Positions 1 to 6,248 of a DNA stretch of 8,013 bases are shown here, in pieces (positions within the stretch are counted from its first letter, which is position 1; every line of letters begins with the position of its first letter). The position numbers and the translations under genes were made by a program. Source of the stretch: Acidobacteriota bacterium (GTDB lineage: Bacteria > Acidobacteriota > Terriglobia > Acidiferrales > UBA7541); assembly GCA_003161495.1 (NCBI GenBank), contig PMOP01000294.1, forward strand, positions 1-8,013, given 5' to 3'. Below the pieces are notes generated by a model. The model was not told the origin of the DNA, made no database searches, and worked only from the letters and a program-made list of their open reading frames with translations.

Positions 1-468
1 CCTTCCTTTATCCCGAAGGCCGTAGTGAGCACCCCAGACGCCCCAGCGGCGCCACCAGACGAAGCCTTGATGGGAGTTCCCGGCGGTGTTCCAGGAGGCC
101 AGATGGGAGGAGTTCTAGGAGGTGTGCTGGGAGGGTTTTCGAAGGGTGCGCCGCCAGTCCCCGTGGCCGCAGGGCCGAAGGCGCCAGTCCGCGTGGGTGG
201 CGAAGTAAAGCCGCCGCGCCTGCTGTTTGCGCCCGATCCGGAGTATCCGGTGTTGGCCAAACAGTCCCATCTCTCAGGGATCGTAATCATCGAGGCGGTC
301 ATCGACGAGCAAGGCAAAGTGACGGCGATGCGCGTGGTCAGCGGGCATCCGATTCTGATCCCCGCGGCAATGAGCGCGGTTTCGAAAAGAAAGTATGAAC
401 CGACGTTCCTCGATGGCGAGGCGACACCCATTGATTTGAGGGTCGAGATCAGTTTTAGATTTTCGTAG
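1..468 (+). CDS. Energy transducer TonB-like protein, C-terminal part (5' end outside window)
   Basis: This frame is open from the first base of the window to a TAG at 466-468, so the gene begins before the window. A GTG at 25 is in frame, but the residues before it (PSFIPKAVV) already match the complete paralogue downstream (PTFIPKTVA), so it is not the real start. The 155 visible residues hold the end of a Pro/Ala-rich linker, a Gly-rich repeat (residues 25-46, PGG/GGV units) and a TonB_C-type domain (about 72-155) with the typical motifs YPVLAKQ, G.V.IEAVID..GKV and a C-terminal strand ending FRFS. Proteins of this kind sit in the inner membrane, span the periplasm and pass proton-motive energy to outer-membrane receptors. 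The membrane anchor cannot be seen here. About 70 of the last 91 residues match the second copy by hand count. Function is by family; the specific receptor partner is unknown. Confidence 0.85.
   Translation, partial: PSFIPKAVVSTPDAPAAPPDEALMGVPGGVPGGQMGGVLGGVLGGFSKGAPPVPVAAGPKAPVRVGGEVKPPRLLFAPDPEYPVLAKQSHLSGIVIIEAVIDEQGKVTAMRVVSGHPILIPAAMSAVSKRKYEPTFLDGEATPIDLRVEISFRFS
73..138 (+). repeat. Gly-rich coding repeat in first TonB-like protein
   Basis: Twenty-two codons read as imperfect four-residue units of the type VPGG, QMGG and VLGG. The block separates the Pro/Ala-rich linker from the TonB_C-type domain and recurs at the same place in the downstream paralogue. It is part of the gene, not an independent element. 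A flexible or extended periplasmic spacer is the simplest reading. Confidence 0.7.
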
Positions 469-476
469 GTCGCACA

Positions 477-516
477 AAGGCCTCGAATTTGTGATTCTTG
501 GCCTTGGCATAGTTTT
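477..516 (+). terminator. Possible terminator after the first TonB-like gene
   Basis: Starting 9 bases after the TAG stop, AAGGCC (477-482) pairs with GGCCTT (500-505). Inside that, after a 2/2 internal loop, GAAT (485-488) pairs with ATTC (494-497) around a 5-base loop. A short T run (513-516) follows at some distance. The composite stem and its place fit an intrinsic terminator, but the T run is short and not adjacent, so the call is tentative. Confidence 0.35.
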
Positions 517-644
517 CGTAAGGTAGGTATTTGCGTTTTTGCCGTGAATCGGAAGATCGGGATGATGTGTTACAGGTTGAAACGCTAGAAGAGCGATAAT
601 TCGCTTTTGAAACAGCCCGGAAATTCCCGCCGCGCACACCCTAG

Positions 645-684
645 TAAACCTTCCTTAACTCGCTCAAGTGTAAAGGTTTATACC
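645..684 (+). promoter_or_regulatory. Possible promoter with overlapping inverted repeat, upstream of second TonB-like gene
   Basis: TTAACT (655-660) and TATACC (679-684), each matching the sigma-70 consensus at 4 of 6 positions, are 18 bases apart. The same stretch carries an 8-bp perfect inverted repeat, TAAACCTT (645-652) and AAGGTTTA (673-680), whose arms flank the -35 box and run into the -10 box. This arrangement could be an operator over a promoter. It lies about 220 bases before the ATG at 903, which would leave a long leader. The rest of 469-902 shows no credible gene. Confidence 0.3.
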
Positions 685-783
685 CAGTCGTTTGGCTCCC
701 CTTTCCACTAATTGGAGGCTCAGTTGCCTCTTATTCCTGTATTCCACAGCCCACTATTTGTGTGGGCCACTGGTCAATGCTGC

Positions 784-810
784 GGATTCCTTTTTCAATC
801 CAAGGAATCC
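784..810 (+). promoter_or_regulatory. 9-bp perfect inverted repeat in the leader of second TonB-like gene
   Basis: GGATTCCTT (784-792) and AAGGAATCC (802-810) are exact reverse complements around a 9-base loop. The element ends 92 bases before the ATG at 903. No T run follows on either side, so a terminator is unlikely. It could be an operator or an mRNA leader hairpin. A weaker hairpin, GCCCAC (749-754) with GTGGGC (762-767), lies just upstream. Confidence 0.35.
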
Positions 811-902
811 TATACAGCTAGCAAACGCCAGCCGCCGCCGAATTGGACTTGTTAGATACGCAATGTCCTGAGGATGCGTTTGGCAGACACGAGGGTAGTT
901 CA

Positions 903-1775
903 ATGCGAAGTCAGCACATTCTTTTTGTTGCAGAGGCGGACCCGACGGCAAACGCCAAGGCCCATATAATTCTGGCGCCTCCAAAAGCGGCTCCACGCCA
1001 TGATGTCTTTGCGGAAACCATGCTGGAAGATAATGCCGCGCACCAGCGCCGAAGTCCTTTGGATTGGCTCGTGTCTATTGGCGTCCACTTCGTGCTCTTG
1101 GCTTTACTATTGATTTTGCCGCTCTATTTCACTACACGGCTCAATTTCCAGAAGCTTAATTTAACGTTCCTGGCGGCGCCGGAGATGCATCTTGTTGCGC
1201 CTCATCTTGCGCCAATGCCTCCTGCTGCGCCCACGCTCCAGCCCGCTCGCGTGACCTCTGCGCGTGCCTTTCTACCCAGACAACTGACAGCGCCTACTTT
1301 CATCCCCAAAACCGTCGCCACGGCTCTTGCCAGCGCAGGGGCGCCTCCAGATGAAGCGTTGATGGAAGTCTCCGTCGGTGTTCCCGGAGGTCAGATGGGA
1401 GGAGTTCCAGGAGGAGTTTTTGGAGGGGTAGTGGGAGGTTTCTCGAATGCTGCGCCGCCTTCCGCGCCAGTTGCGGCTCGGCCGAAAAGGCCTGTCCTCG
1501 TGGGCGCCCGTGTGAAGCCGCCGCGCCTGCTGTTTGCGCCCGAACCGGTTTATCCGCTTCTCGCCAGGCAGACCCACATTTCCGGGGTTGTCGTCATCGA
1601 GGCGGTCATTGATGAGCAAGGCAAAGTGACCGGCATGCGCGTGATCAGCGGGTACCCGCTTCTCATCCCCGCGGCATTGAGCGCCGTCTCGAAAAGAATA
1701 TATGAACCGACCATCCTCGATGGCGAGCCGATGCCGATTGATTTGAGGGTGGAGATCAACTTTAGTTTTTCGTAG
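903..1775 (+). CDS. Energy transducer TonB-like protein
   Basis: This encodes 290 residues from the ATG at 903, chosen because GAGGG (891-895) lies 7 bases upstream. A TTG at 843 in the same frame would add 20 residues but has no clear ribosome binding site. The order is: a cytoplasmic N-terminus; one membrane helix at about 55-77 (WLVSIGVHFVLLALLLILPLY); a Pro/Ala-rich periplasmic linker at about 98-150; a Gly-rich repeat at 159-180; and a TonB_C-type domain at about 207-290 with YPLLARQ and VVVIEAVIDEQGKV. By family it transmits proton-motive energy across the periplasm to outer-membrane TonB-dependent receptors such as the one at 6061-3020, but the pairing is inferred. A tandem paralogue lies upstream on the same strand, 434 bases away, so the two are probably not tightly co-translated. 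Its last 14 bases overlap the end of the convergent response regulator gene. Confidence 0.88.
   Translation: MRSQHILFVAEADPTANAKAHIILAPPKAAPRHDVFAETMLEDNAAHQRRSPLDWLVSIGVHFVLLALLLILPLYFTTRLNFQKLNLTFLAAPEMHLVAPHLAPMPPAAPTLQPARVTSARAFLPRQLTAPTFIPKTVATALASAGAPPDEALMEVSVGVPGGQMGGVPGGVFGGVVGGFSNAAPPSAPVAARPKRPVLVGARVKPPRLLFAPEPVYPLLARQTHISGVVVIEAVIDEQGKVTGMRVISGYPLLIPAALSAVSKRIYEPTILDGEPMPIDLRVEINFSFS
1377..1442 (+). repeat. Gly-rich coding repeat in second TonB-like protein
   Basis: Codons 159-180 encode imperfect four-residue units (VPGG, QMGG, VPGG, VFGG, VVGG). The position matches the repeat in the upstream copy, but the residues in the variable positions differ (Pro, Phe and Val here against Leu there). 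This suggests substitution since the duplication, with the Gly pattern kept. Confidence 0.7.
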
Positions 1776-2469
1776 CTTGCTGTTGTAATTCAAGGCGGTA
1801 CCCGACCCAGGGATCGGTCAGCAAATATTTCGGGGAGCTGGGGACAGCTTCAATCTTCTTGCGCAATCGGTTCACGAACACACGCAGGTATTCCTGCTCG
1901 CCTCCATAGTCGGGGCCCCAGACTTCCCGCAGCAGTTCCCGGTGCGTAATGGTTTTGTTGGGATGCGCCGCCAGGTAAAAGAGCAGATCGAATTCTTTGG
2001 TTGTCAGTCGGATGTACACGTCATCCGCGTTGATTCTTCTCGCTTCAAAATCGATTTCGATATCGCCTAATTTCAATACCCTGTCTTCGGTTCCCGCGGG
2101 GAAGCTGGTCCGCCTGAGCATGGCGCGGATCCGAGCCAGCAATTCGGACACGCTAAATGGCTTTGTTAAATAGCCATCGGCGCCGGCATCGAGCGCCTGT
2201 ATTTTATCTCTTTCCGTATCGCGCACCGTAACCATGATTATGGGCAGATCAGATGCCAGGCGAATTTCGCGGCATGCCTGCACGCCGGATATGCCGGGCA
2301 TGTTGACATCCATAAGGACCAGATCGTACTTTTCACAGCGAATCAGGTCTAACGCGCCATCCCCCGAACGAGCGTCCGAAACTTCGTAGCCCTGCGCGAT
2401 CAGAGTCGTACGCATGACGCGCCGAATCTGCGGTTCGTCATCCACAACCAAAATATGCCCCATGTTCAT
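1762..2469 (-). CDS. OmpR/PhoB-family response regulator, KdpE-like
   Basis: This encodes 235 residues. The ATG at 2469 is chosen because GAGG on the minus strand (2479-2476) is 6 bases before it; Met3 would be a less well spaced alternative. The receiver domain (about 4-120) has all the expected residues: acidic pair Asp10-Asp11, phosphoacceptor Asp54 in LVLMDVNMPG, switch Thr81, and Lys103 in YLTKPF. The winged-helix domain (about 130-228) contains LTTKEFDLL, the recognition region REVWG..YGGEQEYLRVFVNRLRKKIE, and the wing VGYRL. The resemblance is closest to KdpE, but no kdp genes and no histidine kinase are in the window, so it is an orphan here and its signal is unknown. It should bind DNA as a dimer when phosphorylated. 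A 9-bp inverted repeat in its leader includes the ribosome binding site. The 3' end overlaps the convergent TonB-like gene by 14 bp. Confidence 0.95.
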   Translation of the reverse strand: MNMGHILVVDDEPQIRRVMRTTLIAQGYEVSDARSGDGALDLIRCEKYDLVLMDVNMPGISGVQACREIRLASDLPIIMVTVRDTERDKIQALDAGADGYLTKPFSVSELLARIRAMLRRTSFPAGTEDRVLKLGDIEIDFEARRINADDVYIRLTTKEFDLLFYLAAHPNKTITHRELLREVWGPDYGGEQEYLRVFVNRLRKKIEAVPSSPKYLLTDPWVGYRLELQQQATKN

Positions 2470-2475
2470 TTTGCG

Positions 2476-2544
2476 CCTCTTTACGACAATGAATTAGCGG
2501 AAGCCAATCCACGCAACCAGTGTAATCCGTGAAGAGTAAAGAGG
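2476..2544 (-). promoter_or_regulatory. Inverted repeat that could mask the response regulator ribosome binding site
   Basis: On the minus strand, CCTCTTTAC (2544-2536) is the exact reverse complement of GTAAAGAGG (2484-2476), with 51 bases between. The second arm contains the GAGG that serves the ATG at 2469. In the mRNA the arms could pair and hide the ribosome binding site. Alternatively the two arms could be DNA half-sites for a regulator, perhaps the gene's own product. The pairing is visible in the sequence; either function is inferred. The rest of the 360-base stretch 2470-2829 shows no credible gene and no clear promoter. Confidence 0.35.
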
Positions 2545-2829
2545 GCATAAACGTTCCGTAGACAGTATCTAAAGCAGGTTCGTGGCGTTTCTCACTCAAA
2601 TGACCGTTAGCAGGCTATGCAGACTGCCGTCAGCGACCGAACATGCCAAAGTGGCAGGGCTCGAAGAGGATTTCGCGCGAGGAACAGCAAAAACGGATGC
2701 TCTATCGACCGAGCGGCATGATGCGGCAATTGAATGCCTCCAAAAATACCGACAAAAAGTAAGGCAAGTTGAAACGGGAACGATACAGGCGAGCCCGCGG
2801 TCCAAAAATATTCATTTTAGAACGAAAAA

Positions 2830-2906
2830 TGGTGCGGCTGGGGAGATTCGAACTCCCGACCTCGTGCTTCGGAGGCACGCGCTCTATCCATCTGAGCTAC
2901 AGCCGC
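2830..2906 (-). tRNA. tRNA-Arg (anticodon CCG)
   Basis: The full cloverleaf is visible on the minus strand: acceptor GCGGCTG pairing with CAGCCGC, D stem GCTC/GAGC, anticodon stem CGTGC/GCACG with loop CTCCGAA, and T stem GGGAG/CTCCC with loop TTCGAAT. The anticodon is CCG (2872-2870), which reads the Arg codon CGG. The discriminator base is A, and CCA is encoded (2832-2830), giving 77 bases in all. The stems are perfectly paired and I see no intron or defect. It lies between the receptor gene and the response regulator, all on the same strand. No copy of its 3' end occurs elsewhere in the window, so there is no sign of an integrated element here. Confidence 0.97.
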
Positions 2907-2914
2907 GTAGTTCC

Positions 2915-2920
2915 TTTATA
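2915..2920 (-). promoter_or_regulatory. Possible -10 box of tRNA-Arg
   Basis: TATAAA on the minus strand ends 8 bases before the mature tRNA 5' end, where a -10 element is expected. No good -35 match is found 16-18 bases further upstream; that stretch is GC-rich and forms a small hairpin instead. The call is therefore weak. Confidence 0.35.
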
Positions 2921-2927
2921 TCATGCA

Positions 2928-2961
2928 CGCCCGCTTGGGCGCATTCGTGCGCACAATTTTT
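2928..2961. terminator. Two adjacent hairpins between the receptor gene and tRNA-Arg
   Basis: CGCCC (2928-2932) pairs with GGGCG (2937-2941). GCGCA (2939-2943) pairs with TGCGC (2948-2952) around a TTCG loop. The stems share bases 2939-2941, so only one can form at a time. On the + strand the second hairpin is followed by ACAATTTTT (2953-2961), the form of an intrinsic terminator, but no + strand gene leads into it. On the minus strand, the receptor's direction, no T run follows. It may mark the end of the receptor transcript, but the orientation is unresolved. Confidence 0.3.
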
Positions 2962-3019
2962 GAACAGGCGCTTGCCACGCAGCATGCGAAACGAAATTAC
3001 CATCCTCGGTGCCGGCGTC

Positions 3020-6000
3020 CTAGAACTCGAATCGCGCCGAAAGTTGAATGTTGCGCGATCCGTACTTCGGCGCCGAGGCCTGCGGCTGTCCGAAACTGCT
3101 ATTCAACGTGGCGTCCCAGATCGGCAGATTCGTGCAGCTGCTGTCGGGCTGCGGCGTGCATTCTTCGGTGGTTGTGTACTGCACGTTATTCACGGAAGTC
3201 TGCTGGAAATTCGCGTGATTAAACAAGTTAAACGCCTCGGCGCGGAACTTCACTCCGAGCCGCTCGTTCAACTTGAAGCCGCGCGCGACACTCAGGTCCA
3301 CGTCGCGCACGCCCGGCCCGCGAAACGAGTTGAACCCTTCCCCCGGCACAAGCGAAAAATTCACATTCGGAGTGTCGAACACAGCCGTATAAGGACGTCC
3401 GCTTGCGATGGTCGCCACGGACGAAAATGTAAATCCCTTCAATCCCCGCATCACTGGCGACCACGATCCGCTCAGGACGAGACGGTGCGTCTGGTCCAGT
3501 TGCGAGGGGCCGCGCTGCGATGCCTTGTCGAATTGATCCATGTAGCCCGTTCCCATATCGATCGCTTTCGAGAACGTATAAGCCACGGCGCCAAGAAATT
3601 GCCCGGACTGATGCTTCAGCGAAACCAGCATTCCGTGATACACGGAAGTCCCGGAATTATCCACCGCATTGATCGCGGCGAAATTTGGATCGACATATCC
3701 GTCGATGTTCTCAAATTCCGGAACCACATACGATTTTCCATTCGGGAGATTCACCGTCGCTTGCGTAAAATTCCCCCCGAACGCGACTTGCTGAGACGGC
3801 GGCACCAGGTTCAGGTCATATCCGAAGTTTCCGTTCGCTTGTCTGGTTACTCCATTGGAATTTCCCAGCAGCGCCACGCCATGTGTATACACATATCCGA
3901 CGCTCATCGAAGTTTTCGATCCCAGCTTGTGCTCCACGCTCAGATTGGCTTGCTCGACGTATGGATTCCGGAAATTCGGAACGAACACGTGAAGCGATTG
4001 GCCCCCGGCCCCGGCGCCTCCCGAGGGAGGCGCAGTGAGCGCGTTTGGATACGTGACGAGGGGCGTGTTATTGCCAAATGCAGGTCCGGTCAGGAATATG
4101 AACTGTCTGGAGACTCCGTTCGTGACCAGCGCATCAGAGACGTCCAGCAGGTCTTCCTGAATAAAGAATATTCCGAACGAACCGCGAACCACCGTGTCGC
4201 CTTTGTTGTCCAACGAATACGCAAAGCCTACGCGTGGCGCGACATTGTTGTCATCTCGTGGAATGTGGCACGTGAGCGCGGCCACCGGATTTGGATCCGG
4301 ACTGCAAACTTTGGGCTCCGGGAGTTGCTGGTAATCCCAGCGCACTCCGTAGTTCAGATTCAACTTCGAGGTCGCCTGATACTTGTCCTCCGTGTACAAA
4401 GAATACGTCGGAGCAGTAAACAATGCTGTGGACTGCCCGAACGATTGCAAATCATATTCAAACGACCCCGTAGCCACGTCGGCCAGGTTTGCAAATTGAA
4501 AATATCCCGCCGGGCCATACACAAAATAGTCGCGGTCACGATTGATGTTGATGTCCACGCCGCTCCGCAGCGTGTGACGCCCCACGATGTACGTGAAGTT
4601 GTCGGAGAACTCGTAGCGCTGATCCGTGGTCGAGAGTTGGAATCGATTCCCACCGAAAACATATCCCGTGTCCGGGTTTCCAACGACCGTGGAAGGCGTG
4701 GTCGGCGGGGTATCCGGCAAGTCGGAGTGGAGATCATAGGCGTAGTGAAACCTTACTTCGTTGAACATCTTCGGGGTCATCGTAGACACGACCGAAAACT
4801 GGAAGAAGTGGCTTGTCGATCCATCCGTCAAGCTCAGGCCATCGCCTGTCGACGTCGGTGTATTAAAATATCCATGCGGGCTGAGGAATTTCTGGTAGTT
4901 GTAGGACGTGGTGAACGAGTTTATGGTCGTGAGCTGTCCGCTGAGTTTCACGAAAGCGGTATTCTGATTAAAGCTGCGCGGAAAGGAGCCAGAATTCGCG
5001 GCCAGGATGTTCGCTATCGCGGGATTCGCGGCGAGGAAGGCGCTTTGCGCGGCTGCGTCGCCCAAGCTTTGCAGCGCAGGACTGTCGTTGACAGTGACCG
5101 GCTCGTTCCTAATTTGCCCTTCGTAGTTCGCCAAATAAAAAAGCTTGTCCTTTTTGATCGGCCCGCCCACCGTCGCGCCGAATTGCTGCCTCCGGTTCGG
5201 GGGTTTTGCAATACCGAGCCCATTGTCGATCGAGTCGTTGGCATCCAGCGCCGAGTCTAGAATGTAGTAGTACGCGTCTCCGTGAAAAGCGTTTCCTCCG
5301 CTCTTGGTCACGGTGTTGACGAGCCCGCCTCCCGACTGCCCGAACTCCGCTTCGTATCCCGAGGTGTTCACCTGAAATTCCTGCACGATATCTTCGCTGA
5401 ACTGGAAGGGAATGGTGCCCCGGCCGATCTGCTGCGAAAAGAACGCATTGTTATTGTTGCCGCCGTCCACCTCGTAATTGTTGAAATTCCCGGAAATCCC
5501 GTTGAAGCTGATCATGCCGAACTCGCCGTCCGTTGTCGCGCCCGGCGTTAAGAGCACGAAATCGGTAAAATCGCGCCCATTCAACGGCAGATTTTCGATC
5601 GTCCCCTGGCCGATCACGGAACTGACCGAGGATTGTGTGGTATCCACCAGCTGCGGATCCGCCGTGACGACGACTTTCGTATCCGTGCTTCCAACCGTCA
5701 GTACCGGGCGCAGATTCATCGTCGTTCCAACGGCCACGATGACGCGGTCCAGCTGGGTAAGTTTGAAGCCGCCTTTCTCAACGCTCAGGTGATACGCGCC
5801 CGGAGTCAGATAAGGAAAGAGAAAATGCCCGCTTGAGTCGGTAGTCTGCACTGTTGTCACGCTCGTCGCATCGCTACGCGCCGTGACCGTGGCGTCTGCA
5901 ACCGTGGCGCCGCTCTCGTCCGTGACTGTGCCTTCCACCCGCCCGCTTCCCAGCCCCGACTGCCCCGCAACCGGCGTTGTCATCCATGCCCCTGCGATCA

Positions 6001-6061
6001 GGCCGCACACCAATAAAGCCGCGAACCTCACTCCTAGAACAATACGTTTCTGAAATCTCAT
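3020..6061 (-). CDS. TonB-dependent receptor, Oar-like, with CarboxypepD_reg-like domain
   Basis: This encodes 1013 residues from the ATG at 6061. ATGs at 6070 and 6067 are also possible; 6061 is preferred because a G-rich run lies 8 bases upstream and the signal peptide starts cleanly (MRFQKR, a hydrophobic core, then TTPVAG before Gln34). The order is: signal peptide 1-33; CarboxypepD_reg-like beta domain at about 40-122 (GTVTDESGATVADATVTA, GHFLFPYLTPGAYHLSV); plug at about 130-260 with NLPLNGRDF at 157-165 and an Asn-rich loop; then a long outer-membrane beta barrel ending NIQLSARFEF with the terminal Phe typical of BAM substrates. It should sit in the outer membrane and import an unknown substrate, often oligo- or polysaccharide-derived in this family, powered by TonB proteins such as the pair at 1-1775. 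There are 187 bases before it, so it may have its own promoter. No frameshift or truncation is seen. Confidence 0.95.
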   Translation of the reverse strand: MRFQKRIVLGVRFAALLVCGLIAGAWMTTPVAGQSGLGSGRVEGTVTDESGATVADATVTARSDATSVTTVQTTDSSGHFLFPYLTPGAYHLSVEKGGFKLTQLDRVIVAVGTTMNLRPVLTVGSTDTKVVVTADPQLVDTTQSSVSSVIGQGTIENLPLNGRDFTDFVLLTPGATTDGEFGMISFNGISGNFNNYEVDGGNNNNAFFSQQIGRGTIPFQFSEDIVQEFQVNTSGYEAEFGQSGGGLVNTVTKSGGNAFHGDAYYYILDSALDANDSIDNGLGIAKPPNRRQQFGATVGGPIKKDKLFYLANYEGQIRNEPVTVNDSPALQSLGDAAAQSAFLAANPAIANILAANSGSFPRSFNQNTAFVKLSGQLTTINSFTTSYNYQKFLSPHGYFNTPTSTGDGLSLTDGSTSHFFQFSVVSTMTPKMFNEVRFHYAYDLHSDLPDTPPTTPSTVVGNPDTGYVFGGNRFQLSTTDQRYEFSDNFTYIVGRHTLRSGVDININRDRDYFVYGPAGYFQFANLADVATGSFEYDLQSFGQSTALFTAPTYSLYTEDKYQATSKLNLNYGVRWDYQQLPEPKVCSPDPNPVAALTCHIPRDDNNVAPRVGFAYSLDNKGDTVVRGSFGIFFIQEDLLDVSDALVTNGVSRQFIFLTGPAFGNNTPLVTYPNALTAPPSGGAGAGGQSLHVFVPNFRNPYVEQANLSVEHKLGSKTSMSVGYVYTHGVALLGNSNGVTRQANGNFGYDLNLVPPSQQVAFGGNFTQATVNLPNGKSYVVPEFENIDGYVDPNFAAINAVDNSGTSVYHGMLVSLKHQSGQFLGAVAYTFSKAIDMGTGYMDQFDKASQRGPSQLDQTHRLVLSGSWSPVMRGLKGFTFSSVATIASGRPYTAVFDTPNVNFSLVPGEGFNSFRGPGVRDVDLSVARGFKLNERLGVKFRAEAFNLFNHANFQQTSVNNVQYTTTEECTPQPDSSCTNLPIWDATLNSSFGQPQASAPKYGSRNIQLSARFEF

Positions 6062-6248
6062 TCCCATCATCCCCCGTCTAATTAAGTCCCCTTGTGTCTC
6101 GTCAAACGCCAAATGTGACAAAGGATAGTAGCATCGGCTAATCCTTCTACTTCCATTTTATTTTTGAGTTGCAGGGATTCGTGGGTTCTGTTGCGACAGT
6201 GACCGCAAGTCTGTGAAGGATTTAACGCGAAAGGGCGGTGGGCATTAA

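Noticed and set aside
274..639. A 121-codon minus-strand frame overlapping the first TonB-like gene
   Set aside because: About half is antisense to a clear coding region and the product has no recognisable motif.
843..902. A TTG start giving a 310-residue TonB-like protein
   Set aside because: The ATG at 903 has GAGGG at 7 bases; the TTG has no clear ribosome binding site.
1272..1793. A 173-codon minus-strand frame
   Set aside because: It is antisense to the second TonB-like gene and runs into the response regulator end; composition is Arg/Gly/Ser-rich without domains.
2596..2805. A 69-codon minus-strand frame between tRNA-Arg and the response regulator
   Set aside because: It has no clear ribosome binding site, and the product shows no motif.
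2830..2906. tRNA-Arg as the attachment site of an integrated element
   Set aside because: No integrase and no repeat of the tRNA 3' end occur in the window.
2582..5260. An 892-codon open frame on the + strand
   Set aside because: It lies mostly antisense to the TonB-dependent receptor and also runs through tRNA-Arg. Its translation is rich in Arg, His and Val with no domain pattern, as expected from the mirror of a GC-rich gene.
6062..6121. A TTG start adding 20 residues to the receptor
   Set aside because: The added stretch is acidic and would bury the signal peptide; three ATGs with a better N-terminus follow.
6191..6208. A dyad TTGCG-8 bases-CGCAA between the membrane protein and the receptor gene
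   Set aside because: Only five base pairs, with no T run and no promoter alignment; this is easily expected by chance.
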